A DNA stretch of 64,000 bases. It comes from Stomoxys calcitrans. Lineage: Eukaryota; Arthropoda; Insecta; Diptera; Muscidae. The stretch is taken from positions 158,573,441 through 158,637,440 of the forward strand of contig NC_081553.1 in NCBI RefSeq assembly GCF_963082655.1, in the 5' to 3' direction. Both the position numbers and the translations under genes were made by a program. Below are positions 35,976 through 46,800 of the stretch, one piece after another. Below the pieces are notes generated by a model that had not been told where the DNA came from, made no database searches, and saw only the letters and a list, made by a program, of their open reading frames with translations. Numbering within the stretch: the first letter of the stretch is position 1; each line of letters starts with the position of its first letter.

Positions 35976-37480
35976 GGTTAGATTGTGTTGAAAAGAGGAT
36001 GAGGATATTAATCCGTTCCATGCTAATAGGTTATAGGTTTGTAGGCCTCTGGTGTCGCATAACATGCCATGCCGGACTTGGCTATAAACACCAATCACTG
36101 CAGTTGTAATCCTGTTGACATTGTCGTCAATGTCTTCTATGCTTGGGCAATATAAATTATCTTCCCCAAGTCTTCTTCTGCGAAGTCTTCCGAATTTTGG
36201 CCAGTTGGTTTTCAACTTATTATAGAAACTTAACGGATTTGGCGCGGACCGTGCCGTATTCTAAACTTTATGTAGCGATCGACCAGATTTTTCGAAAGCC
36301 TTATCACATCTAACACATCCTTCCTAATCCTATTAACAATGGTAGCAGTGTTACCAATATTAAGTGTTATCAGGTCGTTAGTATTCAAGAACTCAGAAAG
36401 GGTTTTGCCCCGGTTATTGATGTTGGCACTACCCCACGAAATGTGGTGAGAATTCGCATTGCACCCTATTAGTACTTCAGTTCATGTCTGTTTTACTTTC
36501 TCCACCAACCGTTGCAGCTCCGACGTAGGTGGCGGTGTCAGAGAGTCGAAAGGCAGATAAAGTGATGCCACGTATGCTCCACCGTTGCGTTATCAGTGTT
36601 GCGTCCGACGTTGACAACTCTGGGGAAAATATATTAAAATTTTTATGACAAATAACGTAGGTTCTCGGCCGTGTACTGGCGTTGGCATAGAATAATTGGT
36701 AGTTGGTATGGTTCAGTCCAGAAATTTTTTTCCGGGTCTTGTCCCTGCTGATTTTCTCAATCAGGGCGTGAATAGCTGTCTCGCTGCGGTGGAGGTTTAT
36801 CTGGATAACCGCAATCAATGGTCCTCAATCAGATGGCCTTCTTGGGAGTAGGTGATGGTCTCATCGTCTGCTGCCTGTTCTTTAGGCCGCATTGAGTTTC
36901 CCGTCACAGCACTGCCTGATGTTTTAATATTAGGATCTTTGCCTATCCTAGTCTGCATTGAGTTTTCGGTCTCTGTACTGCCTGATGTTTCAGCATTAGG
37001 ATCGTTATCCATCCTAGTCTTCCTAATCTCGAGAAAGTCGTTGATGGTTCCGTCGACGAGTGCCTGTTCGTTAGGCTGTGTTGGGTCTCACACCCATGCA
37101 CTGACTGATATTTTGGTATTACGATCTTTGCTAATCCTATTCTCTCGTGGTCGGCCCCCTCCCTGTCTGTTAGGCGGTATTGAGTGTCTCGCCACTGCAT
37201 CGCTTGATGGCTCGACATGCCTTTAGTCCTAGCCAAATTTGTCACGGAGACTTGATCAATGCCCACCACAAGGAGAGTTCCTTCCTCCTACTCCTCCCTG
37301 TGGAACACCTCCCATTTCTCCACTACCAAATCTTGGTTTTGCTTGTTTAATAGCCTGTTTGTGGACGTCGAACAATAGTCCAGACGAACAAAGAACAATC
37401 GCTCGAAATCTAATATTTTTCGGTTTGTGTATGTTGAATTAAATTTTTCACCAACACATACGTAAGCCAATGTTTTCATT
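35976..37480 (-). mobile_element. Internally deleted LINE: ORF1 part, endonuclease, 3' tip (I/LOA-like)
   Basis: The left end (35976-36028) carries the 3' terminus gttagattgtgttgaaaag and gatattaatccg.tccatgc. The sequence then jumps directly to endonuclease pieces on the minus strand (PKFGRLRRRRLGEDN, SIEDIDDNVNRITTAVIG), the N-terminal endonuclease (MIAVIQINLHRSETAIHALI at 36477-36818) and ORF1 (36815-37290). RT, RNase H and the zinc tail are absent. ORF1 holds short tandem repeats. The family is that of 5823-7480. Confidence 0.75.
36830..37150 (-). repeat. About 63-66-bp coding repeats in LINE ORF1
   Basis: On the minus strand, units read as (I/M)(G/D)(K/N)DPN..TSGS..T.NSM; two clear copies (DPNIKTSGSAVTGNSM and DPNAETSGSTETENSM) and at least one decayed third copy toward 37130. 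They form a low-complexity linker in ORF1. Confidence 0.65.
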
Positions 37481-37586
37481 TTACATTCTTATGATTTTGG
37501 GATTGCCATATGACTGTTTCTCCAAATCTACTACCAAATTGTTTGTACAACTGTGCAACTATGACACATTGCAAAGCTACCTCTAG

Positions 37587-39094
37587 GTTAGGTTAGGTTT
37601 AAGTAGCAGTCTGCCATCAGACTCACTTAGACGTTTTCGTCCATTGTGATACCACAGGAACATAAGAAGGAAGATAACTTCTAGTTCCTACCGTTGAACC
37701 ATTCAGATCGTTTAAAAATCCCAATAACTTGCCAATGTTCACATCCGCCTAATCATGCAAGTTCTCAAAGAAATGGGAACCTAAAGTGGAACTCCTTCTG
37801 ACTGCTAGTGCGGGACACACACAAAGAAGGTGTTCTATAGTCTCTTCTTCTTCGATGTCCTCACAGCTTCTGCAATAGTCGTTGCTGGCAACCTACAGTC
37901 TGTCAGCATGTTTCCGATTAGACAGTGACCTGTCATGACGGACACAATGACTGAGACGTCTGTTTTAGCCAATGACAGCAAAGCAGTAGACCTCTTCAAG
38001 TCTATATTAGGCCACGTAGTTTTGGAATGCTCACAACCCCCTCTTTGTGACCAACTATCGGACCTGGTCCTGAAAACATAGCTTACATGTTGGTAGAGGC
38101 ATACCCACAGATTCCAGTATTCCTGGAATGTGTAGGGTAGTTCCTAATTTCGCAAGCTCGTCCCCTTTACTATTCCCTGGGATATTTCTGTGCCCCGGCA
38201 CCCAGAGCAGTTGAATTTTGAACTGTTCAGCCATCTCGTTGAGAGATCTGCGACAGTCGAGGGAGGTTTTTGTGTTCAGAAATACGATCTCCAGGAATTT
38301 AATGGCTGCCTGCCAGTCTGAGAAGATATTTATGCCAATCGTCGTAATGACATTTCCACCACTTCCTTAATTGCAAGGATCTCCGCTTGATACACACTGC
38401 AGTGGTCGGGTAACCTTTTCGATATGACCAGTTCTAGATCTATAGAGTACACCCCAAAGCCCACCTGGTCATTTCGTTTGGAACTATCCGTGTAGAAGTC
38501 TATGTAACTTCTGTTACCAGTGGTACCGTACTTTTTATCAAAAAGCGGCTCATCTAGGGTTTAATCCACACTGCCTGGAACATCGGATATTGTAACAAGG
38601 ACAACACAGTGTCCGTAGTCGCCACATAAAAAAGCCTCCTTAACTTCGCGGCGATGGTGGTTACAATTTGGATAGCCACAATGTCCACAGGCATAAGATA
38701 TAGCATTAAATTCAGTGCATCAGATGGTGTCGTCCTCAGTGCGGCTGTGATGCACAAATTAGCCATCCTTTGGATCCGGTTAAGTATTGAGCAGTAGGTG
38801 GAGTTTTGAAGCGCCGTCCACCAGACTACAATACCATATAGCACTATAGGTCGGCCGTATATACACTATGCATGACACGCGGTCTAAACCCCCAACTTTT
38901 GCCAATGGCCCTCTTGCAGGTGTATATGGCAAAGGTTGCCTTTCTTGCCATTTCCGAAACGTTGGATTTTAAGTTCAATTTCCTGTCCAGCGAAACTCCC
39001 AGGTATTTTGCGCTTTCTGTAAATGGAACATTCTCTCCACCCAAGGAGACAGGTTCCACTGTAGGCAACTTGTATCTCCTGCTGAAAAGAACTA
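37587..39094 (-). mobile_element. LINE D, 3' half: late RT, RNase H, zinc tail
   Basis: The 3' end is ggttaggttaggtttaagta at 37587. Going right on the minus strand: a zinc-like tail, RNase H pieces (YTDSSKRNDQVGFGVYSIDL; QAEILAIKEVV), a fragment LYGIVVWWTALQNSTYCSIL and RT C-terminal parts (VSLGGENVPFTESAKYLGVS, YTCKRAIGKSWGFRPR). The element is cut at 39093-39094 by the foldback mariner and continues at 39694. Frames are broken in places. Confidence 0.8.
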
Positions 39095-39691
39095 AAGGGT
39101 GATTTTTTTGAGGTTAGGATTTTCATGCATTAGTATTTGACAGATCACGTGGGATTTCAGACATGGTGTCAAAGAGAAAGATGCTCAGTATGCTTTGACA
39201 TTTCATCATGAATAGACTTACTAACGAGCAACGCTTGCAAATCATTGAATTTTATTACCAAAATCAGTGTTCGGTTCGAAATGTGTTCATTCACCGTAAC
39301 GTTGCGTCCAACAGCATCTTTGAAAAAATACGGTCCAATGATTCCACCAGCGTACAAACCACACCAAACAGTGCATTTTTCGGGATGCATGGGCAGTTCT
39401 TGAACGGCTTCTGGTTGCTCTTCACTCCAAATGCGGCAATTTTGCTTATTTACGTAGCCATTCAACCAGAAATGAGCCTCATCGCTGAACGGTGAATGAA
39501 CACATTTCGAACCGAACACTGATTTTGGTAATAAAATTCAATGATTTGCAAGCGTTGCTCGTTAGTAAGTCTATTCATGATGAAATGTCAAAGCATACTG
39601 AGCATCTTTCTCTTTGACACCATGTCTGAAATCCCACGTGATCTGTCAAATGCTAATGCATGAAAATCCTAACCTCAAAAAAATCACCCTT
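39095..39691. mobile_element. Foldback mariner/Tc1-type derivative with 202-bp arms
   Basis: Arms 39095-39296 and 39490-39691 are inverted copies, identical as far as I could read, each 202 bp, starting aagggtgatttttttgaggt. The TA target duplications are at 39093-39094 and 39692-39693. The arms carry the transposase N-terminus (NRLTNEQRLQIIEFYYQNQC, a helix-turn-helix start). The 193-bp centre carries a middle transposase piece on the minus strand (FSDEAHFWLNGYVNKQNCRI, GLYAGGIIGPYFFKDAVGRN). It has no complete transposase and is non-autonomous. Confidence 0.9.
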
Positions 39692-39693
39692 TA

Positions 39694-41600
39694 CTTCTGT
39701 CTTGCACGGATTTATTCCTAGACCACATTCGGAAGTCCACTTTGCTGTTGCACGTAGAACTTCCTGAAGTATATCTCTTAGAGTGCTGGGAAACTTTCCC
39801 CTAACCCCTTTTTCTTCCAGAGACAATAATATATTGTTAATGGTTATTTTCCAAAGTAGAGGAGGCAGCACACCTCCTTGAGGAGTTCCTCTGCTGACCC
39901 ATCTTTTTAGATCCACAGATCCCAAGCCCGCCGTAATACATCTTTTAGTAAGTAAGTTATTTATAAACTTTCTTACGGTAGAGTTGATGCCTTGAAACTC
40001 CAACTCCTTCATGATTGACGTCCGTTTTACATTATTGAAAGGCCCTTCAATGTCAAGAAATGCTACCATTGTATATTTCTTGACAACGAGGGAACCCTTT
40101 ATGAAGCCAACTAGGTCGTGGAGGGCTGTTTAAGTGGATTTGTCTTTACTATATGCATGCTGCTGCCGAAACAGGCTATCTTTGCCCTAAGATATGTTTT
40201 ATCAACCTCTCGAGAGTCTTCAACACAAAGGATGACAGACTTATAGGACGAACATATTTCGCCTTCGTGTGGTAGGGTTTTCCTGCTTTCGGAATGCTAA
40301 TGGCCTCCGTGTCCCTCCATTCCACAGGTATATATGACATTCCGATACAAGCAGAGTATATCTTCCTAAGCCAGGGAACCAGTCTATCAGACACAGCTTG
40401 TAATTCAACCGGTGATACATCATCAGGTCTTGGCGACTCAATAGAGTCGAAACTTCTTTTCGCCCAAAGGATTTTCGGCGCAGACACAATTTCCCTAATT
40501 GCCGACGTATGCATACCAGCGACAACCTCTTCTGGCGCCACATTGTCCGTTGGAGAATTTCCCGGGAAATGTGTATCAATGAGTATTTCTAGTGTTTCCT
40601 CACAAGACATCGTTGACTTCTGAATATACCCCACCTTACTAGGTCTCGAGGACAGAATCTTCCTTAGCCTAGAGGCTTCAGATGTACCCTCTACGGAGCT
40701 GCAGAATTTAATCCAGGATTTGTTCTGAGCCTTTCTAAGCTCGCCCTTATATTTTCTTAGCTCAGCCTTATAGATGTTTCAATCGTGTGGTGCTCTTGTG
40801 GCTTTAGCTCTGTTGAAGAGTTTTCTGCAGTCCTTCCTTAGACCAACCAGCTCTGGGGTCCACCCCCTGGCGGTCGCTGTTTGCCCTTGGTTTGGCACTA
40901 GGATATGCTGACACAAGCGAGTCATTTAGAGCCTTCGTGAACCGCTTGGCCACTATGTCTATATCCTCCGTAGCTTTCACTACCTCTTTTGGTCTAGATG
41001 GGATAGACGTGCAGAATTTGTGCCGAAATTTATCCCAATCCGCCTTTCTCGTGTTTAGCCGAGGGACCACTTCTGCAATATTTTCTCCAACACTGAAACT
41101 AATATAGCGATGATCAGAGAAGCTATGGTCATCCAACACATCCCAGTCGCATACTTTTCCACTTATATCTTCCGATATAAAGGTAATATCTAGTACCTCC
41201 TGCCTGTTCCTGGTAATAAATGGATGCTACCGGATGCACTGCCGATGCGATGACTACATAAGTCATCTAATCTCTGCTGTGCTTCCTTGCCACTCCGGCG
41301 TAAGAGGGCGGCACCTTTTCTTTCTCAGCCACCATCTTCGCCTCCGTGATGACTGGGATATACTTTTGGAAGTAACAGTACTCCAAAAAGGCTCAGGGCC
41401 CATGCGCGCTTCCTTCGTTGCTGTTCCGACATTGTCTCCGTCCGCAGGACACTGTCTGGAGTCTCCATTACGGGGGGCTGGTTTGGTCTTCCCAGTGTAC
41501 TTGAAAGCCGGGAGCTCTTTTTCTTCTTCAGCGTCTTGCTCTACGGGAGATCTGATTCCCTTTCCAATTTCCGTAGAAGTGCCTGCAATTTCATACAAAT
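39694..41600 (-). mobile_element. LINE D, 5' half: ORF1 part, endonuclease, RT
   Basis: On the minus strand: ORF1-like frame (41263-41598), endonuclease end (HSFSDHRYISFSVGENIAEV at 40804-41139), RT (MGYIQKSTMSCEETLEILID; VEWRDTEAISIPKAGKPYHT; VRPISLSSFVLKTLERLIKH at 40176-40634) and MVAFLDIEGPFNNVKRTSIM with SRGTPQGGVLPPLLWKITIN (39653-40069). After EEKGV the frame continues RGKFPSTL with no YADD box, so the catalytic motif is deleted. The ORF1-to-endonuclease junction near 41225 is also a deletion. Removing the foldback element and one TA restores KTEV|VLFS across 39694/39092. Confidence 0.82.
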
Positions 41601-41749
41601 ATCATAAAAATATCACAAATTACACGCAAATAATACCAACTACAAAACGGTTTCACAACATCTGCGAACATTGAAATGCTTGAACACTGAATAATTAATG
41701 GAAGATCATTCAAGTAAGGAACGAACAGCAAAATCATTGTAAATTATAT

Positions 41750-42600
41750 CTGTTTGGACATCAGAACTGGTGTGCCTAAGCAAGAGCTGCAGAGAACTCT
41801 TCAACAGGGTAAAGGCTACAAGGGAACCACGCGATTAGGACGTCTAAAAGGCTGAACTAAGCAAATATAAGGCGGGCTGAGGAAGGCACAGAACAAATCC
41901 TGGGCAGAATTCTGAACCTCCGTGTGGGATACATCTGAGGCCTCTTGGCTAAAACAGATTCTATCTTAGAGACCTATTACCGTGGGATATATTCAGAAGT
42001 TAGATAACTGATGAACAATGTCTAGTAAGGAAACACTAGAACTACTCGCTGATACATGTTTCCCGGGAAACTCTACAACGGACAGTGTGGCGACAGAAGA
42101 GGTTGTCACTGGTCTATATTCATCGGAGGTTATTGGGGACATTGTGTCTGATTCGAAAATCCGTTCTTCTATAGAAGTTTCGACTCCTTTAAGTCGCCAG
42201 GCCGTGATGATGTATCTCCGGTTGAATTACAAGCTATGTCCGACAAACTGTCTCCTAGGCTTAGGAAGATATACTCTGCTTGTCGTATATACCTTTGGGG
42301 TGGGGGACACACAAGGTCATTCTCATTCCAAGCTGCAAGAATGTCGTGAAAGAATAGACTATAGAACATTTGCTGTGTGTGTGTCCTGCACTGGCAGGCA
42401 GAAGGAGTTAAATTTCCTTGAGAACTTGTCTGATTTAGCAGATGTAAACATTCGTAATTTGTCAGAATTTTTTAAGCGATCTGGATGGTTCAACGGTAAG
42501 AACTCGAAGGCATCTTCATTCTCCTGTTCCTGCGGTATCACAATGGACTAAAACGTCTTAGTGAGTCTGATGGCAGACTTTGCAATACACTACCACATGT
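41750..42600 (+). mobile_element. LINE D family copy, internally deleted, plus strand
   Basis: The plus strand reads a pre-RT region (MSSKETLELLADTCFPGNST, TDSVATEEVVTGLYSSEV), then at about 42315 jumps to the zinc-tail and 3' region (GRQKELNFLENLSDLADVNI, FKRSGWFNGKNSKAS) and the terminal cgtcttagtgagtctgatgg. RT and RNase H are missing. The frame 42018-42551 stays open across the junction. Confidence 0.75.
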
Positions 42601-42714
42601 GTTACAATCCATCAACAACGCGTTCAATTTTAAGAAAAACACTATATTTCATTTTAATCATCAATTTTTGTTTGTTTTTTTTTTTCATTTATATCATAAT
42701 CTTAATTTTGTTAC

Positions 42715-42830
42715 CCTCCACCATTCGTCATTCCGTTTGCAACACCTCGAAATATGTGTGTAAGACCCCATAAAGTGCATATATACTTGGTCGTTATGAC
42801 ATTTTAAGTCGATCTAACCATGTCTGTCCG
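42715..42830 (+). repeat. Tandem-type repeat, segment 1 of an interrupted copy
   Basis: ccctccaccattcgtcattc to aagtcgatctaaccatgtct and gtccg. It continues after the SINE at 43148, and after LINE B at 50996. Confidence 0.8.
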
Positions 42831-43147
42831 GAGGCCACCGCAGAAGCAGAGGTTAGCATGTTTGCCTATGACGCTGAACGCCTGGGTTCGAGTCCTGGCG
42901 AGACCATTAGAAAAAATTTTCTGCGGTGGTTTTCCCCTCCTAATGCTGGCAACATTTGTGAGGTGCTATGTCATGTAAAACTTCTCTCCGAAGAGGTGTC
43001 GCACGGCGGCACGCCATTTGGACTCGGCTATAAAAAGGAGGTCCCTTATCATTGAGCTTAAAACTTAAATCGGACTGCACTCATTGATATGTGAGAAGTT
43101 TGCGCCTGTTCCTTAGTGGAATGTTCATGGGCAAAATTTGCATTTGC
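42831..43147 (+). mobile_element. Complete tRNA-derived SINE (317 bp) with 15-bp target duplication
   Basis: The element is bounded by the direct repeat aaccatgtctgtccg at 42816-42830 and 43148-43162. The head resembles a tRNA: an A-box-like gcagaggttagcatg near 42846-42860 and a B box ggttcgagtcc at 42885-42895, so RNA polymerase III transcription is expected. The body has no reading frame of note and ends gggcaaaatttgcatttgc without a long A-tail. This copy defines the family; others are at 13854, 18825, 22762, 23950, 26700, 51836, 52725, 53460 and 58978. Confidence 0.9.
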
Positions 43148-43570
43148 AACCATGTCTGTCCGTCTTTCGATAACACCCTAACTTTAGAAGGAGTAAAGCT
43201 AGGCGCTTGAAATTTTGCACCAATACTTCTTATTGGTGTAGGTCGGTTGGGATTGTAAATGGGCCAAATCTTTCCATGTTTTGATGTAGCTGTCCAATAA
43301 ACCTATCTTGAGCCTCTAGAAGGCGCAATACTTATCCGATTTGGCTGAAATTTTGCACGTGATGTTTTGGTATCACTTTCAAAAACTGTGCTGAGAATGG
43401 TTGAAATCGGTTCATAACCTGATATAGCTGCCATATAAACAGCTCTCCCGATTATGACTTCTTGAGTTTCTAGAGGGAGCAATCCGATTTGACTGAAATT
43501 TTGCAACTGGTGTTTTGGTATCACTTCAAACAACTGTGCTAAGTATGGTTCAAATAGGTTCATAACCTGA
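43148..43570 (+). repeat. Tandem-type repeat, segment 2
   Basis: From the right target duplication of the SINE to ggttcataacctga, where LINE B begins. Nearly the same sequence is at 52140-52556. Confidence 0.8.
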
Positions 43571-43610
43571 GTCAGTCAGTTGAGCTTCTTTACATCTGAC
43601 GTGTTTCTAA
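43571..43610 (+). promoter_or_regulatory. Candidate internal promoter of LINE B (initiator and downstream element)
   Basis: Two initiator-like words (tcagtc at 43572, tcagtt at 43576) lie at the very 5' end, and gacgtg at 43598-43603 lies about 20-25 bases downstream. Jockey-group elements are known to use an initiator plus downstream core elements. The spacing is a little shorter than the usual DPE position, so this is suggestive only. Confidence 0.4.
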
Positions 43611-43866
43611 TGGATCTCCCTCCAAATACTCTTTGTGCGAAGTGCTTCAAGGCTTTGAACGGGAAGTTCATAGCATGCCACATTTGCAGAGCTAAGCTAC
43701 ACTTCTTTTGTGCCAACGTCGATACTAATATTGGCGAATTATTTGTTAAAAATTCAAATATTGTATTTAATTGCAATGACTGCCTATCAGTTTCTTCTGA
43801 TTTGGTTGCTCGCATTGCCTCTTTGACCAGTGAAGTGAGAGAGCTAAAAGTCTTAATAAACTCATC
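43571..43866 (+). mobile_element. LINE B, 5' end and first part of ORF1
   Basis: LINE B starts gtcagtcagttgagcttctt, directly after the repeat phrase cataacctga. ORF1 is open from ATG at 43610: MDLPPNTLCAKCFKALNGKF, IACHICRAKLHFFCANVDTN and FNCNDC give a PHD-like pattern of Cys and His pairs, followed by a short heptad-type stretch (LVARIASLTSEVRELKVLIN). It is interrupted by LINE A at 43867 and resumes at 47333. PHD-like fingers in ORF1 are known from Jockey- and CR1-clade elements. Confidence 0.8.
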
Positions 43867-46800
43867 ATGGAAAATCAGACAGAAAGATGGTCAAAATATT
43901 TTAATGATTTCGATCTATTCTGGCAGGCAGCAAAACGGGTAAATCATTATGGTAGAGCAAGTGGTGGAATTCTTTGTGGTATAAAGAAAAATTTATTAAA
44001 GAGAGGAGTCAAACATGAATACATGACGGAAAATGGTTTCATCGTAGTGAAAATTGAATCACTGCACATGAAGTTTACATATATACCAATATATATTAGA
44101 GGAGAGAACTGGAATACTGAGTTTGGATTATTGAAAGATACTTTTCTAGGAATCGAAGAGACAAGTATAATTATAGCAGGGGACACAAATGCTAGAATTG
44201 GTATGCAGCAACAACAGCTTCAAGACGCTTTGGCGACAGAATTTTCGGCGGGTTTGGAGACAAGGAGATCTAAGGATCCAATTTTGAATTCAAAAGGCAA
44301 AAGATTTCTAGAATTTTGTGACGATAATGGACTCATTGTACTGAATGGAAGAACACTTGGGGATGAGGATGGAAATTTTACTTATATCAGTACAATTGGA
44401 TCTTCTGTTAATGACATTGCTTCGGTATCACTGGATATACTTAAGAACATACACAAATTCGGCATTGAGGAAAAAATATGGTCTGATCACTTACCACTGT
44501 ATATTGAAATGAATGTTAAACAAAACCAAAAAACAATAAAACCATTGAGCCTTTTGCCAAAGTTGAAATGGAAGGACCACGAAAAAGACCGATATCAAGG
44601 AAATTTGAATAGATGTTTGTTGGATGCTGGAAGAAGTATAAACAATTTAACCGATCTTGTAAATATAGTAAAAAATTCAGTCCCAGCTCCAAAAAAACAG
44701 TACATTTTAAAATACAAAAGCAAGTGGTTTAATTATGAGTGTGAGAAGGCAAGAAGTAGATCCTTTGAATGTCTCAAAAACTTTAGAAGAACAGATACAC
44801 TGGAGGATAGGAGAATATATTTGAATGCTGTAAAATCATATAAAGACATCTGCAATCGGAGTAAAATTGAATTTATCAAAGATCTGGAACAAAAACTAAG
44901 CCGAGCATCTGATCCCAAGGAATGGTGGAAGATTGCTAGACAAATAAGAGGTCAAAACTTTAAAATAAGTACAAGCATATCATCAGACGATTTCAAAACA
45001 TATTTTAGCGCTCTTTTAAACCAACCACTTACTGCAAATGATATTCAGTACGCTATATTTCATCAGACCGATCAAGATTTGGACCGAGATATTGATGTAG
45101 CGGAAATACGCAGCATCTTAAAAAACACGAAATATAACAAAGCCCCAGGTATAGATAGAGTGCCGTACGAATTCTACAAGAATGCATCAAACGAGTTTTT
45201 AGAAGAAATGGCAAGAATATATAATAAAGTGTTTAACACTGGGCAAGTAGATGATATTCTAAACGAAACGGTCATATTCCCAATACACAAGAAGGGAAAT
45301 ACTGAGACACCAGGCAACTACAGGGGAATATCGTTTATGAACACTATGGCAAAGGTACTGATGGGAGTCTTAAATGCAAGAATTTCGAAATGGTCTATAA
45401 AAAACAATGTACTGAACGAGTATCAAGCTGGATTCAGAGCAGGCTATTCAACAGTGGACAATATATTCAATCTGTCGTCTATAGTCCAGCTGAAATTGGC
45501 AGAGAAGAAAAAGGTGTATGCCTTTTTTGTTGATTTTTCCGCGGCTTTTGATAGGGTATCAAGAAACCTTTTGATATATAAATTGCATACTGCAGGAATG
45601 TCCACCAAAATGGTGAATATGATACAAATTTTATACCAGAATACAAAATCTGTTGTGTGGACTGGAAACGATCTATCAGAATACTTCATTACGTATTCAG
45701 GAGTGAGGCAAGGATGTCTTTTATCACCTCAACTTTTCACTCTTTATTTGAATGATCTCCATGACTGGCTGGAAGGGGGTCTAATGTTGGAGGACCTCAA
45801 TATTAGAGTGTTATTATATGCAGACGATATAGTAATACTAGCGGAAGAGAGAGTTGTTTTGCAAAATATGATACTTAAGCTCGAGGAGTATTGTATACAA
45901 TGGAATCTTTTGATAAATCTGGAGAAATCGAAAATAATGGTGTTTAGAAACGGAGGTCGATTACCTGCAAACAATAAATGGTCATACCGCAATCAAGACA
46001 TCGAAATTGTAAATGAATATTCTTACTTGGGAGTCATACTAACACCGACGATGTCATTTACAAAACATGTTGAAAAAAGGAATAAGTTATCCAAAACTTG
46101 CATTAATTCAACGTGGAAATCACTGATAAACAGACCACAGGTTAACCTTTTATCAAAGTGGAGAATTTTTAAGAGTGTATGCAGATCCACTCAGGCGTAT
46201 GCTGCCCAGATATGGGGCTACTCCTGGTTTGAAGAGGTGGACAAGCTTCAAAGGTATTTTCTTAAAAGGGCTCTTAAAATCCCTGATTTTATACCGAACT
46301 ATATTCTGTCGTTGGAGACCGATACTGTTGACAATCACTTCTACACGCTACAAATGCATATGAATTATATTTCTAAGGCGTTGTATCAATATGGAAACGA
46401 AAGACTGCCACATAAACTAGCATTAAAGGTATGGAATAGAAGAATTTTTTGGGCAGAGGCGTTAATGAGCAGGATGAGCGAGGCAAATATCTCGACTGAT
46501 AATTTGACGAGAAATGCTCAAGAATGGAATTTAAAAACTCATGCGTTGATGCAAGAACTCAAGTCACAAAGTTATTCGGAAAAAATTGATCGTGCTCTAA
46601 CAAGCGAAACCCGTTACTACAGATTTCTAAATTACACTGTAGGCATAAATTATATGAAAGATTTCTATAAGCTGGATAAAATCTCTATCTTAATGAGGAC
46701 CAGAGCCGATATACTGCCATTAAATGCCAACTCTTTTAACCGAGCGGTTAGTCCGCAATGTACCTTATGTAACACAGAGCAAAATGAAACTATACAACAT

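Noticed and set aside
41234..41674. 146-codon plus-strand frame
   Set aside because: It is antisense to the LINE D ORF1 frame, which has the better composition.
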